Source: Nocardioides daedukensis
GTDB lineage: Bacteria; Actinomycetota; Actinomycetes; Propionibacteriales; Nocardioidaceae
Direction: 5' to 3'
DNA length: 64,000 nucleotides
Assembly: GCF_013408415.1 (NCBI RefSeq)
Contig: NZ_JACCAA010000001.1
Location: 3,286,001 to 3,350,000 of the forward strand
This document shows positions 42,466 to 51,119 of the stretch, piece by piece. The position numbers were made by a program, and so were the translations under genes. Position 1 is the first letter of the stretch; the number at the start of each line of letters is the position of its first letter. The notes under the pieces were generated by a model. That model was not told the DNA's origin. It ran no database searches and saw nothing but the letters and a program-made list of their open reading frames with translations.

Positions 42466-42972
42466 GTGGCCATCTCCCAGAAGTACCTCAACGAGGGCGA
42501 AAGCGTCATCGTCTCCACGAGAACGCACGCCAAGGCGCTGTTCGTCCCGATCATCGTCCTGCTCGTGGCGATCGCGGCCGCAGCCTGGCTGATGACGATC
42601 GGCGAGGGCACAGGCGGCGACGTGCTGCACATCGCCGCCTGGGTGGTCGCCGGCGTGATCATCGCCTGGTTCGTGGTGCGTCCGTTCCTGGTCTGGTGGT
42701 CCACGACCTACACCTTCACCAACCGTCGCTTCATGGAGCGCACCGGGATCATCGCCCAGAAGGGCCGCACGATCCCGCTCAACCGGATCAGCGGAGTGGA
42801 CTTCGAGATCGACCTGACCGACCGGATCTTCGGCTGCGGGACGCTGGTGGTCACCGACGCGTCGGAGGCCGGCCGGGTCGAGCTGCACGACATCCCGCGC
42901 GTCGAGAAGGTCCAGCTCAAGGTCGCCGACGAACTCCACCGTCTGTATGGCCGGAGCGATGACGGAGCCTGA
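42466..42972 (+). CDS. PH-domain (YdbS-like) membrane protein
   Basis: The 168-aa protein starts with a short cytoplasmic segment that contains a conserved-looking LNEGESVIVSTRTH. Two TM helices follow (residues about 25-43 and 52-72). A bacterial pleckstrin-homology-like (bPH2) domain then reads YTFTNRRFMERTGIIAQKGRTIPLNRISGVDFEIDLTDRIFGCGTLVV (in part). The function of these proteins is not well known; they probably sense or organise membranes. The gene corresponds in position to M. tuberculosis Rv3278c, between birA and purK. The downstream cyclase gene overlaps it by 14 nt. Confidence 0.87.
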   Translation: MAISQKYLNEGESVIVSTRTHAKALFVPIIVLLVAIAAAAWLMTIGEGTGGDVLHIAAWVVAGVIIAWFVVRPFLVWWSTTYTFTNRRFMERTGIIAQKGRTIPLNRISGVDFEIDLTDRIFGCGTLVVTDASEAGRVELHDIPRVEKVQLKVADELHRLYGRSDDGA

Positions 42973-43939
42973 GCACACCCACCAGCCAGCGCTGACCCGC
43001 GAGGACCTGGTCCGCGGCATCCTCGGCGAGGACGCCGAGTTCACCGCGGCCGAGATCGCCGAGAACGCCTCGGTCAGCGTCGACACCACGCGACGGCTCT
43101 GGCGAGCCTTGGGCTTCCCCGAGTACGCCGAGTCCGAGGTCGCCTTCACCCGTGCGGACGCCGCGGCCCTGGGCATCCTGCACGGAACCGTGGAGGCCGG
43201 CCTGATCGACGTCGACACCGCGCTCAACCTGACCCGTGCGGTAGGCACCACGATGGCGCGCCTGGCCGACTGGGAGGTCGGCGCCCTGGTCCCCATCCTC
43301 GGTGAGGTCGAGGGTGACCGGGTCGCCGCCGCGATGAAGTTGGTCGAGCAGGTGGGCGCACCCTTCGAGCACCTGATGCTCTATGCCTGGCGCAGGCACC
43401 TTGCTGCCGCTGCGGGCCGGATCGAGGAGTTCGGTCCCGACGACGAGGTGAAGACCAGCCACGTGACCGTCGGCTTCGCCGACATCGTCGCCTTCAGCGC
43501 GCTCTCCAACGAGATCGGGGAGGAGCGCGTCGGCGACCTGGTCGAGGTCTTCGAGTCGAGGTGCCACGACGTGGTCTCGGCGCACCGCGGCCGGGTGATC
43601 AAGAGCCTCGGCGACTCGGTCCTGTTCGTCTCCGACGACGCGGTCCGCGCCCTGGACATCGCCGACGGGATCATCCAGGTCATCGGCCGTGACGCGCGGA
43701 TGCCCGATGTCCGTGTCGGCCTGGCCAGCGGTGGGGTGGTGATGCGGATGGGTGACGTCTTCGGCCCGTCGGTCAACCTCGCCGCCCGGCTCACCGCGGT
43801 CGCCCGGCGCAACCGGGTGATCGTGGACGCCGCCACCGCCAGCCTGCTGCCCACCGAGGCGTTCGACACCCGTTCGCTGCCCGCGCGTCCGCTGCGCGGG
43901 TTCGGGCTCGTCGAACCGATCGCGGTCAAGCGCCTCTAG
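42959..43939 (+). CDS. Class III adenylate/guanylate cyclase
   Basis: The protein (326 aa from this ATG) has an N-terminal helical regulatory region of about 160 residues and a C-terminal class III cyclase domain. The first metal-binding Asp is in VTVGFADIVAFSALS and the second in SLGDSVLF, preceded by a substrate-specifying Lys (RVIKSLGD). The transition-state Asn and Arg are in FGPSVNLAARLTAVA. All catalytic positions thus look intact. The layout resembles Rv1264/Rv2212-type mycobacterial cyclases with autoinhibitory N-termini. ATP is the likely substrate. An ATG at 42947 would add four residues; neither start has a good ribosome site. It overlaps the PH-domain gene and is presumably translated with it. 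Confidence 0.87.
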   Translation: MTEPEHTHQPALTREDLVRGILGEDAEFTAAEIAENASVSVDTTRRLWRALGFPEYAESEVAFTRADAAALGILHGTVEAGLIDVDTALNLTRAVGTTMARLADWEVGALVPILGEVEGDRVAAAMKLVEQVGAPFEHLMLYAWRRHLAAAAGRIEEFGPDDEVKTSHVTVGFADIVAFSALSNEIGEERVGDLVEVFESRCHDVVSAHRGRVIKSLGDSVLFVSDDAVRALDIADGIIQVIGRDARMPDVRVGLASGGVVMRMGDVFGPSVNLAARLTAVARRNRVIVDAATASLLPTEAFDTRSLPARPLRGFGLVEPIAVKRL

Positions 43940-44001
43940 TCACCACCGCACGATCCGCATCCGACGCAGTGGCCCCGAGCACCCGGAGCCGCGCAACTCG
44001 A

Positions 44002-44007
44002 TAGGGT
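44002..44007 (+). promoter_or_regulatory. -10 element TAGGGT, leaderless start of purK
   Basis: The TANNNT hexamer ends 6 nt before the GTG of purK. No Shine-Dalgarno sequence is present between them. Confidence 0.6.
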
Positions 44008-44013
44008 TCTCGA

Positions 44014-45180
44014 GTGCCTGACGACCTTGCCCCCACACTCGCCGTCATCGGCGGCGGCCAGCTCGCCCGGATGATGGCGCAGCCGGCCATCGCCCTGGGA
44101 CTCCCGCTGCGGCTGCTCGCCGAGGCAGAGGGCGTCTCGGCCGCCCAGGTGATCGTCGACCAGATGGTCGGCGACTACACCGACCTCGACGTCCTCAAGA
44201 CGCTCACCCGGGGCTGTGCGGTGGTCACCTTCGACCACGAGCACGTCCCGACCGCACACCTGCACGCCCTGGAGTCCGAGGGGATCGCGGTGCGCCCCGG
44301 CCCCGACGCCCTGGTCCACGCCCAGGACAAGGCCGTGATGCGTGAGCGGCTCGCCTCGCTCGGCGTCCCGTGCCCGCGCAACGCCGTGGTCAGCGATGTC
44401 GCCGGTGTCGAGGAGTTCGGTTTCCCGGCCGTCCTGAAGACCACTCGCGGCGGGTACGACGGCAAGGGGGTCTGGGTGGTCCGCTCGGCCGAGGACTGCG
44501 CCGAGGCCTTCGAGACCGCCGCCCGCACCGGCGTACGCATCCTGGCCGAGGAGCTCGTGGACTTCCGGCGTGAGCTCTCCGCCCTCGTCGCGCGCTCACC
44601 GAGCGGCCAGGCCGCGGCGTACCCGATCGTCGCCTCCACCCAGAAGGACGGCATCTGCCACGAGGTGATCGCCCCCGCGCCGAACCTGGCTCCCGAGCTC
44701 TCCGCGCAGGCCCAGCAGATCGCACTCACCGTGGCCGGCGAGCTCGGTGTCACCGGCATCCTGGCCGTCGAGCTCTTCGAGACCACCGACGGACGGATCC
44801 TGGTCAACGAGCTCGCAATGCGCCCGCACAACACCGGTCACTGGACCCAGGACGGTGCGGTGACGAGCCAGTTCGAGAACCACCTGCGAGCCGTGATGGA
44901 CCTCCCGCTCGGATCGCCCTCGCCGCGCGCGAAGTGGACCGTGATGGTCAACATCCTCGGCGGTGAGGACGAGGCCGCGGCGGCACCGCTCTACCAGGGC
45001 CTGCCGCACGCGATGGCGCGCGACCCGCACCTGCGCGTGCACTTCTATGGCAAGCAGTGGCGACCGGGACGCAAGGTCGGCCACGTGAACACCTTCGGCG
45101 ACGACCTCGAGGACTGCCTCGAGCGCGCCCGCCACGCGGCCGACTGGCTGCGCGGAGACCTCGGCAACGAGAGCGAATAG
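44014..45180 (+). CDS. purK: N5-carboxyaminoimidazole ribonucleotide synthase
   Basis: The 388-aa ATP-grasp enzyme carboxylates aminoimidazole ribonucleotide with bicarbonate and ATP in purine synthesis. Motifs: VIGGGQLARMMAQPAIALGL at the N-terminus, VVTFDHEHVP, FPAVLKTTRGGYDGKGVWVV, the ATP-grasp loop, then ILAVELFETTDGRILVNELAMRPHNTGHWTQDGAVTSQFENHLRAV (in part), with metal-binding acidic residues. Length and motifs are complete. It begins at a GTG directly behind a -10 element. purE follows 9 nt downstream with its own ribosome site, giving the usual purK-purE pair. Confidence 0.95.
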   Translation: MPDDLAPTLAVIGGGQLARMMAQPAIALGLPLRLLAEAEGVSAAQVIVDQMVGDYTDLDVLKTLTRGCAVVTFDHEHVPTAHLHALESEGIAVRPGPDALVHAQDKAVMRERLASLGVPCPRNAVVSDVAGVEEFGFPAVLKTTRGGYDGKGVWVVRSAEDCAEAFETAARTGVRILAEELVDFRRELSALVARSPSGQAAAYPIVASTQKDGICHEVIAPAPNLAPELSAQAQQIALTVAGELGVTGILAVELFETTDGRILVNELAMRPHNTGHWTQDGAVTSQFENHLRAVMDLPLGSPSPRAKWTVMVNILGGEDEAAAAPLYQGLPHAMARDPHLRVHFYGKQWRPGRKVGHVNTFGDDLEDCLERARHAADWLRGDLGNESE

Positions 45181-45189
45181 GAGACCTCG

Positions 45190-45708
45190 ATGAGCACTGC
45201 GCGGGTAGGCATCGTGATGGGTTCGGACTCGGACTGGCCGGTGATGAAGGCGGCCGGCGAGATCCTGGCCGAGTTCGGCATCGAGTTCGAGGCCGACGTG
45301 GTCTCGGCCCACCGGATGCCCGAGGACATGATCGCGTGGGGCAAGCAGGCCGCCGGTCGGGGGATCAAGGTGATCATCGCCGGTGCCGGCGGGGCCGCCC
45401 ACCTGCCCGGGATGCTCGCGTCGGTGACGCCGCTGCCGGTGATCGGCGTGCCGGTGCCGTTGAAGTATCTCGACGGTATGGACTCGCTGCTCTCGATCGT
45501 GCAGATGCCCGGCGGGATCCCGGTGGCCACCGTGGCGATCGGCAACGCCAAGAACGCCGGCATCCTGGCCGCGCGGATCCTGGCCACCTCCGACGACGCG
45601 CTGCAGCAGCAGCTTGTCGACTATGCCGACTCGCTCGCCGAGATGGCGCGCGGCAAGGGCAAGGCCGTTCGCGAGCAGGCCGCCGGCCCTCGCACCGCCG
45701 GCTTCTGA
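45190..45708 (+). CDS. purE: N5-carboxyaminoimidazole ribonucleotide mutase
   Basis: The 172-aa enzyme moves the carboxylate of PurK's product to form carboxyaminoimidazole ribonucleotide. Motifs: [32 protein letters not shown] with the catalytic His, [17 protein letters not shown], and [44 protein letters not shown] (in part). This is the class I, octameric type. AGGAG lies seven nt before the ATG. It ends 17 nt from the convergent asparagine-synthetase-like gene. Confidence 0.96.
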   Translation: MSTARVGIVMGSDSDWPVMKAAGEILAEFGIEFEADVVSAHRMPEDMIAWGKQAAGRGIKVIIAGAGGAAHLPGMLASVTPLPVIGVPVPLKYLDGMDSLLSIVQMPGGIPVATVAIGNAKNAGILAARILATSDDALQQQLVDYADSLAEMARGKGKAVREQAAGPRTAGF

Positions 45709-45725
45709 GAGCCCGGCGGCACGGT

Positions 45726-47600
45726 TCAGCGACGTGTCACGGTGCGCTGCAACCGGCGCGCGATGACCAGTACCCGCTTGGCCGCGCTCGTCCCGACTGC
45801 CTTGATCCGCTCCTTGCGTGAGGGGCGCTGGGGCTGAAGCTCGGTGCGGGTCACGACGACGATTCGCTCACGTGACTCGAGACGGTCGGGGCCGGTCGCG
45901 AAATCGGTGGCCAGGGCAGTCGCCACCGTCGCCCAGTGCCACATCCGCACGGTGTTGGCCCGGCTCGGCGATGCCCGGATCGCGAAGTCGTCCATCCGAT
46001 GGCGATCCGCGATCTCCCAGAACGAGTCGGGTGCCTGCGCGATCGCCTCGGCGAGCTCGGTGCGCACCTCGGGCAGGTCGGCCCGCCAGCTGAAGGTGGA
46101 CTGGTCGCCGTGGCTGCCCAGCAGTGGCGCCCGTGCGTCCCAGGCCGCCCTCGCCTGCGGCGCAGTGGGCGGGTTCTTGTCGAACTTCCAGCGCTTCCCC
46201 GCGAACCGGATGTCGTGCAGCTCGGGCGCCAGCACCTCGAGCAGGTCCGCGATCAGGCGCTCGTCGGTGCGCAACTGCAGAGGGACGCGACGTACGGTCT
46301 CCACGACGTGGTGGTCCAGGTAGGGCCGCCAAGCCAGCGAGCCGATCGAGGCGGCCTGTCGGGCCATCCCGGTCCATCGTCCGGTGCGCTGGCGCACGTA
46401 GTAGTCCTCGAGGGCGCCTGCGCCCTGCTCCTTGACCTGGCGACGCCATGGCTCGAGGTCCGCCTCGTAGGCGCGCTGCATGGCCTGGGTCATCCGGTCG
46501 CGCGAGCCCAGCACGCGGCCACGCAGGTAGCGCTGGACGACCTCGCGTTGGTCCATCCCGGCCACCGCGCCGGCGTAGTAGCCGCGCAGGATCTCGCCAC
46601 CGGATCCCGAGAACGGGACCAGGCTCGCGTTGTAGCCGCCGTCGATGCGTCCGACCCGGTCATGGGCGCAGAACATCCCGTTGCCCAGCACCACCGCCTC
46701 GTGCAGCCGTCCGGCGACGTCGATGCTCAGGGTGTCGCCCTCGTGGTCGCGGGTCAGGCCCATCGGTCCGCCCACCACGTGCGGGATGCCGAGCGCCTCG
46801 GCCACCTGCCGGCCGACCAGGACATCGGGGTCGTCGGGGTTGCCCGAGGTGCGGCTCTTCAGCGGTACGCCGCCCCGGGTCAGCAGCGCCGCCAGCAGCC
46901 GGGAGTCGCGACCGCCGGTGAGCCCGAGCAGGACCGGTTCCTTGCGGTCGGCGAGCGGTGCGATCGAGGCCATCAGGGCGGCGGCCACGTCCTCGGCGGA
47001 TGCCTCACCGGTGCTCCTGGTCTCGCGGCGGGAGATGCTCAGGCCGGAGCGGTCCGCAGCCACGGTGCGGTCGGGACCCAGGGCGGTCACGGCCCGGAAC
47101 GCGGTGCGATCAGTGGTGCAGAAGCCGGCATTGAAGACGCCGGACAGGCCGACGAGGTCGGCATGCGGGCCGGTCGGGTCGGCGACCAGGTGGACCAGCA
47201 GGGCATGGTTGCCGATCACGACGAGCTCGGGGGTCTCGGCGAAGAAGACGACCTCGGCACCGGACGCACTGGTGGATCCGCTCAGCCGACCCGGTGTGGC
47301 CGCGAACCGTGCCCAGACGCCCGCCGGGTCCTCGCCCTCACCGAGCAGATATCCGGAGAAGCCGTGTGCTGCCTCGGGGGTGCTGTCCAGCAGCGGCCGC
47401 CGCGGGTCGCCCGGCTCGTTGCTCCAGGCGGCGAGCAGCACGTTGCCGGTGGTCCACTGGGCTGCGGGGGCGCCGGGTGTGGCGAACGGGAGCGAGCGGC
47501 GGGCGGCCGAGGCGAGTTGTTCGGACAGGTGTCCGTCCAGGAGTCCGGAGGAATCGAGGGACGGCGCGTTCTTGTGCACCACCCCCACATAGATGCGCAT
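45726..47600 (-). CDS. Asparagine-synthetase-like protein without the N-terminal Cys
   Basis: This 624-aa protein has an asparagine synthase (ATP-pyrophosphatase) domain in its middle and C-terminal parts. The PP-loop reads LLGLTGGRDSRLLAAL (SGGxDS-like, with Thr for the first Ser) near residue 230. A later segment, FSGSGGEILRGYY, matches the second ATP-binding region. The N-terminal 170 residues resemble a class II glutamine amidotransferase domain, but the chain begins MRIYVG, with no Cys at position 2. Glutamine hydrolysis is therefore unlikely, and ammonia or another nucleophile may be used. The C-terminus is basic (RRLQRTVTRR). The acceptor is unknown; related proteins occur in surface-glycan and peptide-modifying loci. 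It is convergent with purE. Confidence 0.8.
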   Translation of the reverse strand: MRIYVGVVHKNAPSLDSSGLLDGHLSEQLASAARRSLPFATPGAPAAQWTTGNVLLAAWSNEPGDPRRPLLDSTPEAAHGFSGYLLGEGEDPAGVWARFAATPGRLSGSTSASGAEVVFFAETPELVVIGNHALLVHLVADPTGPHADLVGLSGVFNAGFCTTDRTAFRAVTALGPDRTVAADRSGLSISRRETRSTGEASAEDVAAALMASIAPLADRKEPVLLGLTGGRDSRLLAALLTRGGVPLKSRTSGNPDDPDVLVGRQVAEALGIPHVVGGPMGLTRDHEGDTLSIDVAGRLHEAVVLGNGMFCAHDRVGRIDGGYNASLVPFSGSGGEILRGYYAGAVAGMDQREVVQRYLRGRVLGSRDRMTQAMQRAYEADLEPWRRQVKEQGAGALEDYYVRQRTGRWTGMARQAASIGSLAWRPYLDHHVVETVRRVPLQLRTDERLIADLLEVLAPELHDIRFAGKRWKFDKNPPTAPQARAAWDARAPLLGSHGDQSTFSWRADLPEVRTELAEAIAQAPDSFWEIADRHRMDDFAIRASPSRANTVRMWHWATVATALATDFATGPDRLESRERIVVVTRTELQPQRPSRKERIKAVGTSAAKRVLVIARRLQRTVTRR

Positions 47601-47636
47601 GGGCCGACCATAACGATCCCGGGCCGGTCGCGGGGG

Positions 47637-48089
47637 TCATTCGTCAGGACGCCTGCGCAGTTGCTTGACCTGTCCGCGTTGCTTCTTGGACTCGATCCGC
47701 CGTCGTTGCGAGCCCTTCGTGGGTCGGGTCGGGCGGCGCTTCGGCGGGGGTGGCGCGGCGGCCTGCCTGACCAGGTCGGCCAGCCGCTCGCGGGCAGCGT
47801 TGCGGTTGCGCGGCTGGGACCGGTGCTCCGAGGCGGTCACGGTGAGCCGCCCGTCGACCAGGCGGTTGCCGAGGGCGTCGAGGGCGCGCCGGCGTTGCGT
47901 CTCGGTCAGTGCCGACGACGAGGCGACGTCGTACTCCAGCTCGACGCGGGTGTCGGAGGTGTTCACCGACTGGCCCCCGGGGCCGGGGGAGCGGGAGAAC
48001 CGCTCGAGCAACTCGCTCGCCGGGATGACCAGGCCGTCGCGAAGGCCCGGCCCGGGCCTGATCGGGAGATCGCCGCCCGGGGCGCTCAC
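47637..48089 (-). CDS. arfB: Alternative ribosome-rescue hydrolase ArfB
   Basis: The 150-aa protein is a codon-independent release factor that frees peptides from stalled ribosomes. The catalytic GGQ (residues 38-40) lies in RSPGPGGQSVN, followed by TRVELEYDV. The C-terminal tail is strongly basic (RRPTRPTKGSQRRRIESKKQRGQ), as required for insertion into the mRNA channel. Length is typical. The start is a GTG. It lies 4 nt after the CoA-binding protein gene and is presumably co-transcribed with it. Confidence 0.93.
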   Translation of the reverse strand: MSAPGGDLPIRPGPGLRDGLVIPASELLERFSRSPGPGGQSVNTSDTRVELEYDVASSSALTETQRRRALDALGNRLVDGRLTVTASEHRSQPRNRNAARERLADLVRQAAAPPPPKRRPTRPTKGSQRRRIESKKQRGQVKQLRRRPDE

Positions 48090-48093
48090 AGGC

Positions 48094-48507
48094 TCACTCG
48101 CCGCGCTTGCCCCACTCGATAGCCGGGCAGGTGTCCATCACCATGTGCAGGCCGGCCTCGACGACCCGGTCGAAGGCGTCCTCGTCGATCACCCGGAGCT
48201 GGAACCACACGGCCTTGGCGCCGACGACGATCGCCTCGTCGGCGAACTGGCCGGCGGCCTCGGAGCGGCGGAAGACGTCGACGACGTCGATCGGGAACGG
48301 TACGTCGGCCAGGGTGGCGTAGCCCTGCTCGCCGAGCACGGTGGGGGCATCGGGGTGGATGGGCACGATCTTCTTGCCATGCGCCTGCAGGACCTCTGCG
48401 ATCTCGTACGCCGTGCGACTCGGGTCCCCGGAGAGCCCCACCACCGCCCACGTCTCGGCTTCGTCGAGCATGTAACTGATGGACTCCGGTTTCTGCCAGG
48501 CGTTCAT
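48094..48507 (-). CDS. CoA-binding (YccU-type) protein
   Basis: This 137-aa protein is a single CoA-binding Rossmann domain. The signature [33 protein letters not shown] is followed by [26 protein letters not shown] and the C-terminal [19 protein letters not shown], with MDTCPAIEW near the end. Homologues such as YccU bind CoA, but no enzyme activity is established. The ATG has GGAGG two nt further than the usual minimal spacing. Longer reading upstream crosses into the promoter of the divergent FadE25-like gene and was rejected. arfB lies 4 nt downstream. Confidence 0.9.
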   Translation of the reverse strand: MNAWQKPESISYMLDEAETWAVVGLSGDPSRTAYEIAEVLQAHGKKIVPIHPDAPTVLGEQGYATLADVPFPIDVVDVFRRSEAAGQFADEAIVVGAKAVWFQLRVIDEDAFDRVVEAGLHMVMDTCPAIEWGKRGE

Positions 48508-48609
48508 GCCCTCCACCGTAGCCGCCCGTGCCACGGGCTCGCATGTGGTCCACCAGACACCGGGAGGCCGCGGCGGCGGACGCTTTTGGGAACAGTTAGT
48601 AGGAAATCC

Positions 48610-48615
48610 TAGAAT
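48610..48615 (+). promoter_or_regulatory. -10 element TAGAAT, leaderless start of the FadE25-like gene
   Basis: A near-consensus hexamer ends 7 nt before the ATG. The surrounding 25 bp are AT-rich, unlike the neighbouring coding DNA. It fixes the start at 48623 rather than an in-frame codon 144 nt upstream. Confidence 0.65.
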
Positions 48616-48622
48616 CTCTGTC

Positions 48623-49792
48623 ATGTCTGACTTTCCGCTCTACTCCCTGTCCGAGGAGCACCAGGCGGTCCGCGAGGCCGTCCGTGCCATCTGCGACGCC
48701 AAGGTCGCTCCGTTCGCTGCCGAGGTGGACGAGGAGGCCCGCTATCCCAGGGAGGCCGCCGAGGCCCTGAAGGCCGCCGACTTCCACGCTGCTCACGTCC
48801 CCGAGGCCTACGGCGGTGCCGGTGCCGACGCCCTCGCGACCGTGATCATCATCGAGGAGGTCGCCCGTGCCTGCGTTTCCTCCTCGCTGATCCCTGCGGT
48901 GAACAAACTCGGTTCGCTCCCGGTGCAGATCGGCGGCTCCGAGGAGCTGAAGCAGAAGTACCTCGGCAAGCTCGCTGCCGGCGAGGGCGGCTTCTCCTAC
49001 TGCCTCTCCGAGCCCGACGCCGGTTCGGACGCCGCGAACCAGAAGACCCGCGCGGTCAAGGACGGCGACACCTGGGTGCTCAACGGCGTGAAGCGCTGGA
49101 TCACCAACGCCGGCGAGTCGGAGTTCTACACCGTCCTGGCGATGACCGACCCGGAGAAGCGCTCCAGCGGTATCTCCGCGTTCGTGGTCGAGAAGTCCGA
49201 CGAGGGCGTCTCCTTCGGTGCGCCCGAGAAGAAGCTCGGCATCAAGGGTTCACCGACCCGCGAGGTCTACTTCGACAACGTCCGGATCCCGACCGACCGG
49301 ATCATCGGTGCGGAGGGCCAGGGCTTCGAGATCGCGATGAAGACCCTCGACCACACCCGGATCACCATCGCCGCCCAGGCCGTCGGTGTCGCCCAGGGTG
49401 CGCTCGACTACGCGCTGGGCTACGCCAAGGAGCGCCAGCAGTTCGGCAAGTCGATCTCCGAGTTCCAGGGCCTGCAGTTCCTGATCGCTGAGATGGGCAT
49501 GAAGGTCGAGGCCGCGCGCCAGATGACCTACGCCGCCGCCGGTCGCTCTGAGCGCGGCGACAAGGACCTGACCTTCTTCGGCGCCGCAGCCAAGTGCTTC
49601 GCCTCGGACGTCGCGATGGAGGTCACCACCAACGCCGTGCAGGTGCTCGGCGGCTACGGCTACACCCGTGACTACCCGGTCGAGCGGATGATGCGCGACG
49701 CCAAGATCACCCAGATCTACGAGGGCACCAACCAGGTCCAGCGGATCGTGATGGCACGCCAGCTCCTGGCCGGGATCCAGTCCGACATCTGA
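48623..49792 (+). CDS. fadE25: Acyl-CoA dehydrogenase (FadE25-like)
   Basis: The 389-aa enzyme oxidises acyl-CoA with FAD. Signatures: [17 protein letters not shown] (FAD and substrate loop), [13 protein letters not shown], and the C-terminal [42 protein letters not shown] (in part), with the catalytic Glu in IYEGTNQ, as in short-chain and butyryl-CoA dehydrogenases. It corresponds to M. tuberculosis fadE25 (Rv3274c), which also lies next to purE/purK. The start is set by a near-perfect -10 element just upstream. A 16-bp hairpin follows the gene. Confidence 0.94.
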   Translation: MSDFPLYSLSEEHQAVREAVRAICDAKVAPFAAEVDEEARYPREAAEALKAADFHAAHVPEAYGGAGADALATVIIIEEVARACVSSSLIPAVNKLGSLPVQIGGSEELKQKYLGKLAAGEGGFSYCLSEPDAGSDAANQKTRAVKDGDTWVLNGVKRWITNAGESEFYTVLAMTDPEKRSSGISAFVVEKSDEGVSFGAPEKKLGIKGSPTREVYFDNVRIPTDRIIGAEGQGFEIAMKTLDHTRITIAAQAVGVAQGALDYALGYAKERQQFGKSISEFQGLQFLIAEMGMKVEAARQMTYAAAGRSERGDKDLTFFGAAAKCFASDVAMEVTTNAVQVLGGYGYTRDYPVERMMRDAKITQIYEGTNQVQRIVMARQLLAGIQSDI

Positions 49793-49817
49793 CTCGGGCG
49801 ACACCCCGGACGAGAAA

Positions 49818-49853
49818 CACCACGACACGCCGTACCAACGGCGTGTCGTGGTG
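49818..49853. terminator. Perfect 16-bp bidirectional terminator
   Basis: The half-stem CACCACGACACGCCGT (49818-49833) pairs completely with 49838-49853 around an ACCA loop. It is flanked by GAGAAA on the left and ATTTC on the right. It serves the convergent FadE25-like and LCP genes. Confidence 0.9.
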
Positions 49854-49876
49854 ATTTCGGCCCGAAGCCAGACGCC

Positions 49877-51070
49877 CTACTCGGCCAGGCCGGTGGGACT
49901 GCACAGCCCCTCGGGGATGGACTCGGTGTCGTCCTCGGCGATGTAGTCGAACATCTTCTTGGAGCGCTCCTCGTCCCAGTTGACCTGGAGGTCGGCGATC
50001 GGGACTCCGCAGGTGAGGTCCTGGCGCGTCATTCCCCAAGCGAAGCGGCCGAGCGCGAACGGCCCGGTCCCGTCACTGACCTTCACCGTGGTGGCCGCGG
50101 CCATGTTCACCCTCCAGTAGCGCACCGGGTTGATGACCGTCCAGGGGCTGACCACCTTGTTGCCGATCGCGCTCACCACCGAACGCTGGTTCTTGGCGCG
50201 GGTGATGTCGCCGTACTGCGGGTCGGACTTCCGCGACCGGGCGAACCCGAGGGCGGTGACGCCGTCGGCCTCCTGGCAGCCCTTCTTGATGTCGAGGTGG
50301 GCGTCCTTGTCCTTCATGTCGCGATCCGGGCAGATCTCGATGCCGCCCACGGCGTCGACCAGGTTCACGAAGCCGCCGAACCCGATCTCGACGTAGTGGT
50401 CGATCCGGATCCCGGTGTTCTGCTCGATCGTCTCGACCAGGAGCTTCGGTCCGCCGAACGAGTAGGAGGCGTTGATCTTGTTGCTGCCGCGGCCGGGGAT
50501 GTCGACGATCGAGTCCCGCGGGATCGACATCAGCAGGTTGGGGCCCTTGCCGATGTGCAGGATCATCATCGTGTCGGTGCGCTTGCCCACCTCCCCGCCG
50601 GTGCCGAACCGGCGCCGCTCCTCGTCGCTGAGGTCGCTGCGCGAGTCACTGCCCACGACGAGGTATGTCGTGCCGTCCTGCTCACCGGGCCGATCTCCGT
50701 CAGGGAACGCGTCCACCGTGGAGACCTTGCTGAGGGCGAAGAACGGAACCGCGATCAGGAAGGCGAGCCAGAGCACGAGGATCAGGAAGATCCAGCGGAA
50801 CGGCCGGATCCGGCGCCGAGGCCGTCCGCGGCCGCGCTGCGGGTCGTGGGGGCCACCGGGCGGGCCGGGTGGGGGAGCGACGGGGCGGCGCGGTGCCGTC
50901 CGGGGCTGCTGCGTCGGGATGATCCGGGTGGGCTCGGGCTGCTGCCCGCGCCTGCCCGTGCCCTGCTGGGGGATCATCCGGGTCGCGTCGTCGTCGGCTC
51001 CACGGTTCTTGCCGTAGAGCCATTCATACTCGGGAGTGCCCGGTTCGGGGCCCTGTGGACGGTCAGCCAT
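49877..51070 (-). CDS. LytR-CpsA-Psr (LCP) family protein
   Basis: The protein (397 aa) has a proline/arginine-rich cytoplasmic N-terminus of about 95 residues. One TM helix follows (WIFLILVLWLAFLIAVPFFAL), then an external LCP domain. LCP signatures: YLVVGSDSRSDLSDEER, RTDTMMILHIGKGPNLLMSIPRDSIVDIPGRGSNKINASYSFGG (in part) with conserved Asp/Arg pyrophosphate-binding residues, and DGVTALGFARSRKSDPQYGDITRAKNQ. LCP enzymes ligate glycan polymers from polyprenyl carriers to peptidoglycan. The M. tuberculosis counterpart is Rv3267 (CpsA group). The ATG giving MADRPQG is chosen. It is divergent from a thioesterase gene and ends at a strong hairpin. Confidence 0.92.
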   Translation of the reverse strand: MADRPQGPEPGTPEYEWLYGKNRGADDDATRMIPQQGTGRRGQQPEPTRIIPTQQPRTAPRRPVAPPPGPPGGPHDPQRGRGRPRRRIRPFRWIFLILVLWLAFLIAVPFFALSKVSTVDAFPDGDRPGEQDGTTYLVVGSDSRSDLSDEERRRFGTGGEVGKRTDTMMILHIGKGPNLLMSIPRDSIVDIPGRGSNKINASYSFGGPKLLVETIEQNTGIRIDHYVEIGFGGFVNLVDAVGGIEICPDRDMKDKDAHLDIKKGCQEADGVTALGFARSRKSDPQYGDITRAKNQRSVVSAIGNKVVSPWTVINPVRYWRVNMAAATTVKVSDGTGPFALGRFAWGMTRQDLTCGVPIADLQVNWDEERSKKMFDYIAEDDTESIPEGLCSPTGLAE

Positions 51071-51106
51071 GGGGCAGACGCTACCGGCAGATGGTCCGGG
51101 GATCGT

Positions 51107-51112
51107 TACTCT
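51107..51112 (+). promoter_or_regulatory. -10 element TACTCT upstream of the thioesterase gene
   Basis: The hexamer fits TANNNT and ends 7 nt before the ATG, suggesting a leaderless message. It lies in the 49-bp gap to the divergent LCP gene. Confidence 0.5.
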
Positions 51113-51119
51113 CCTTCGC

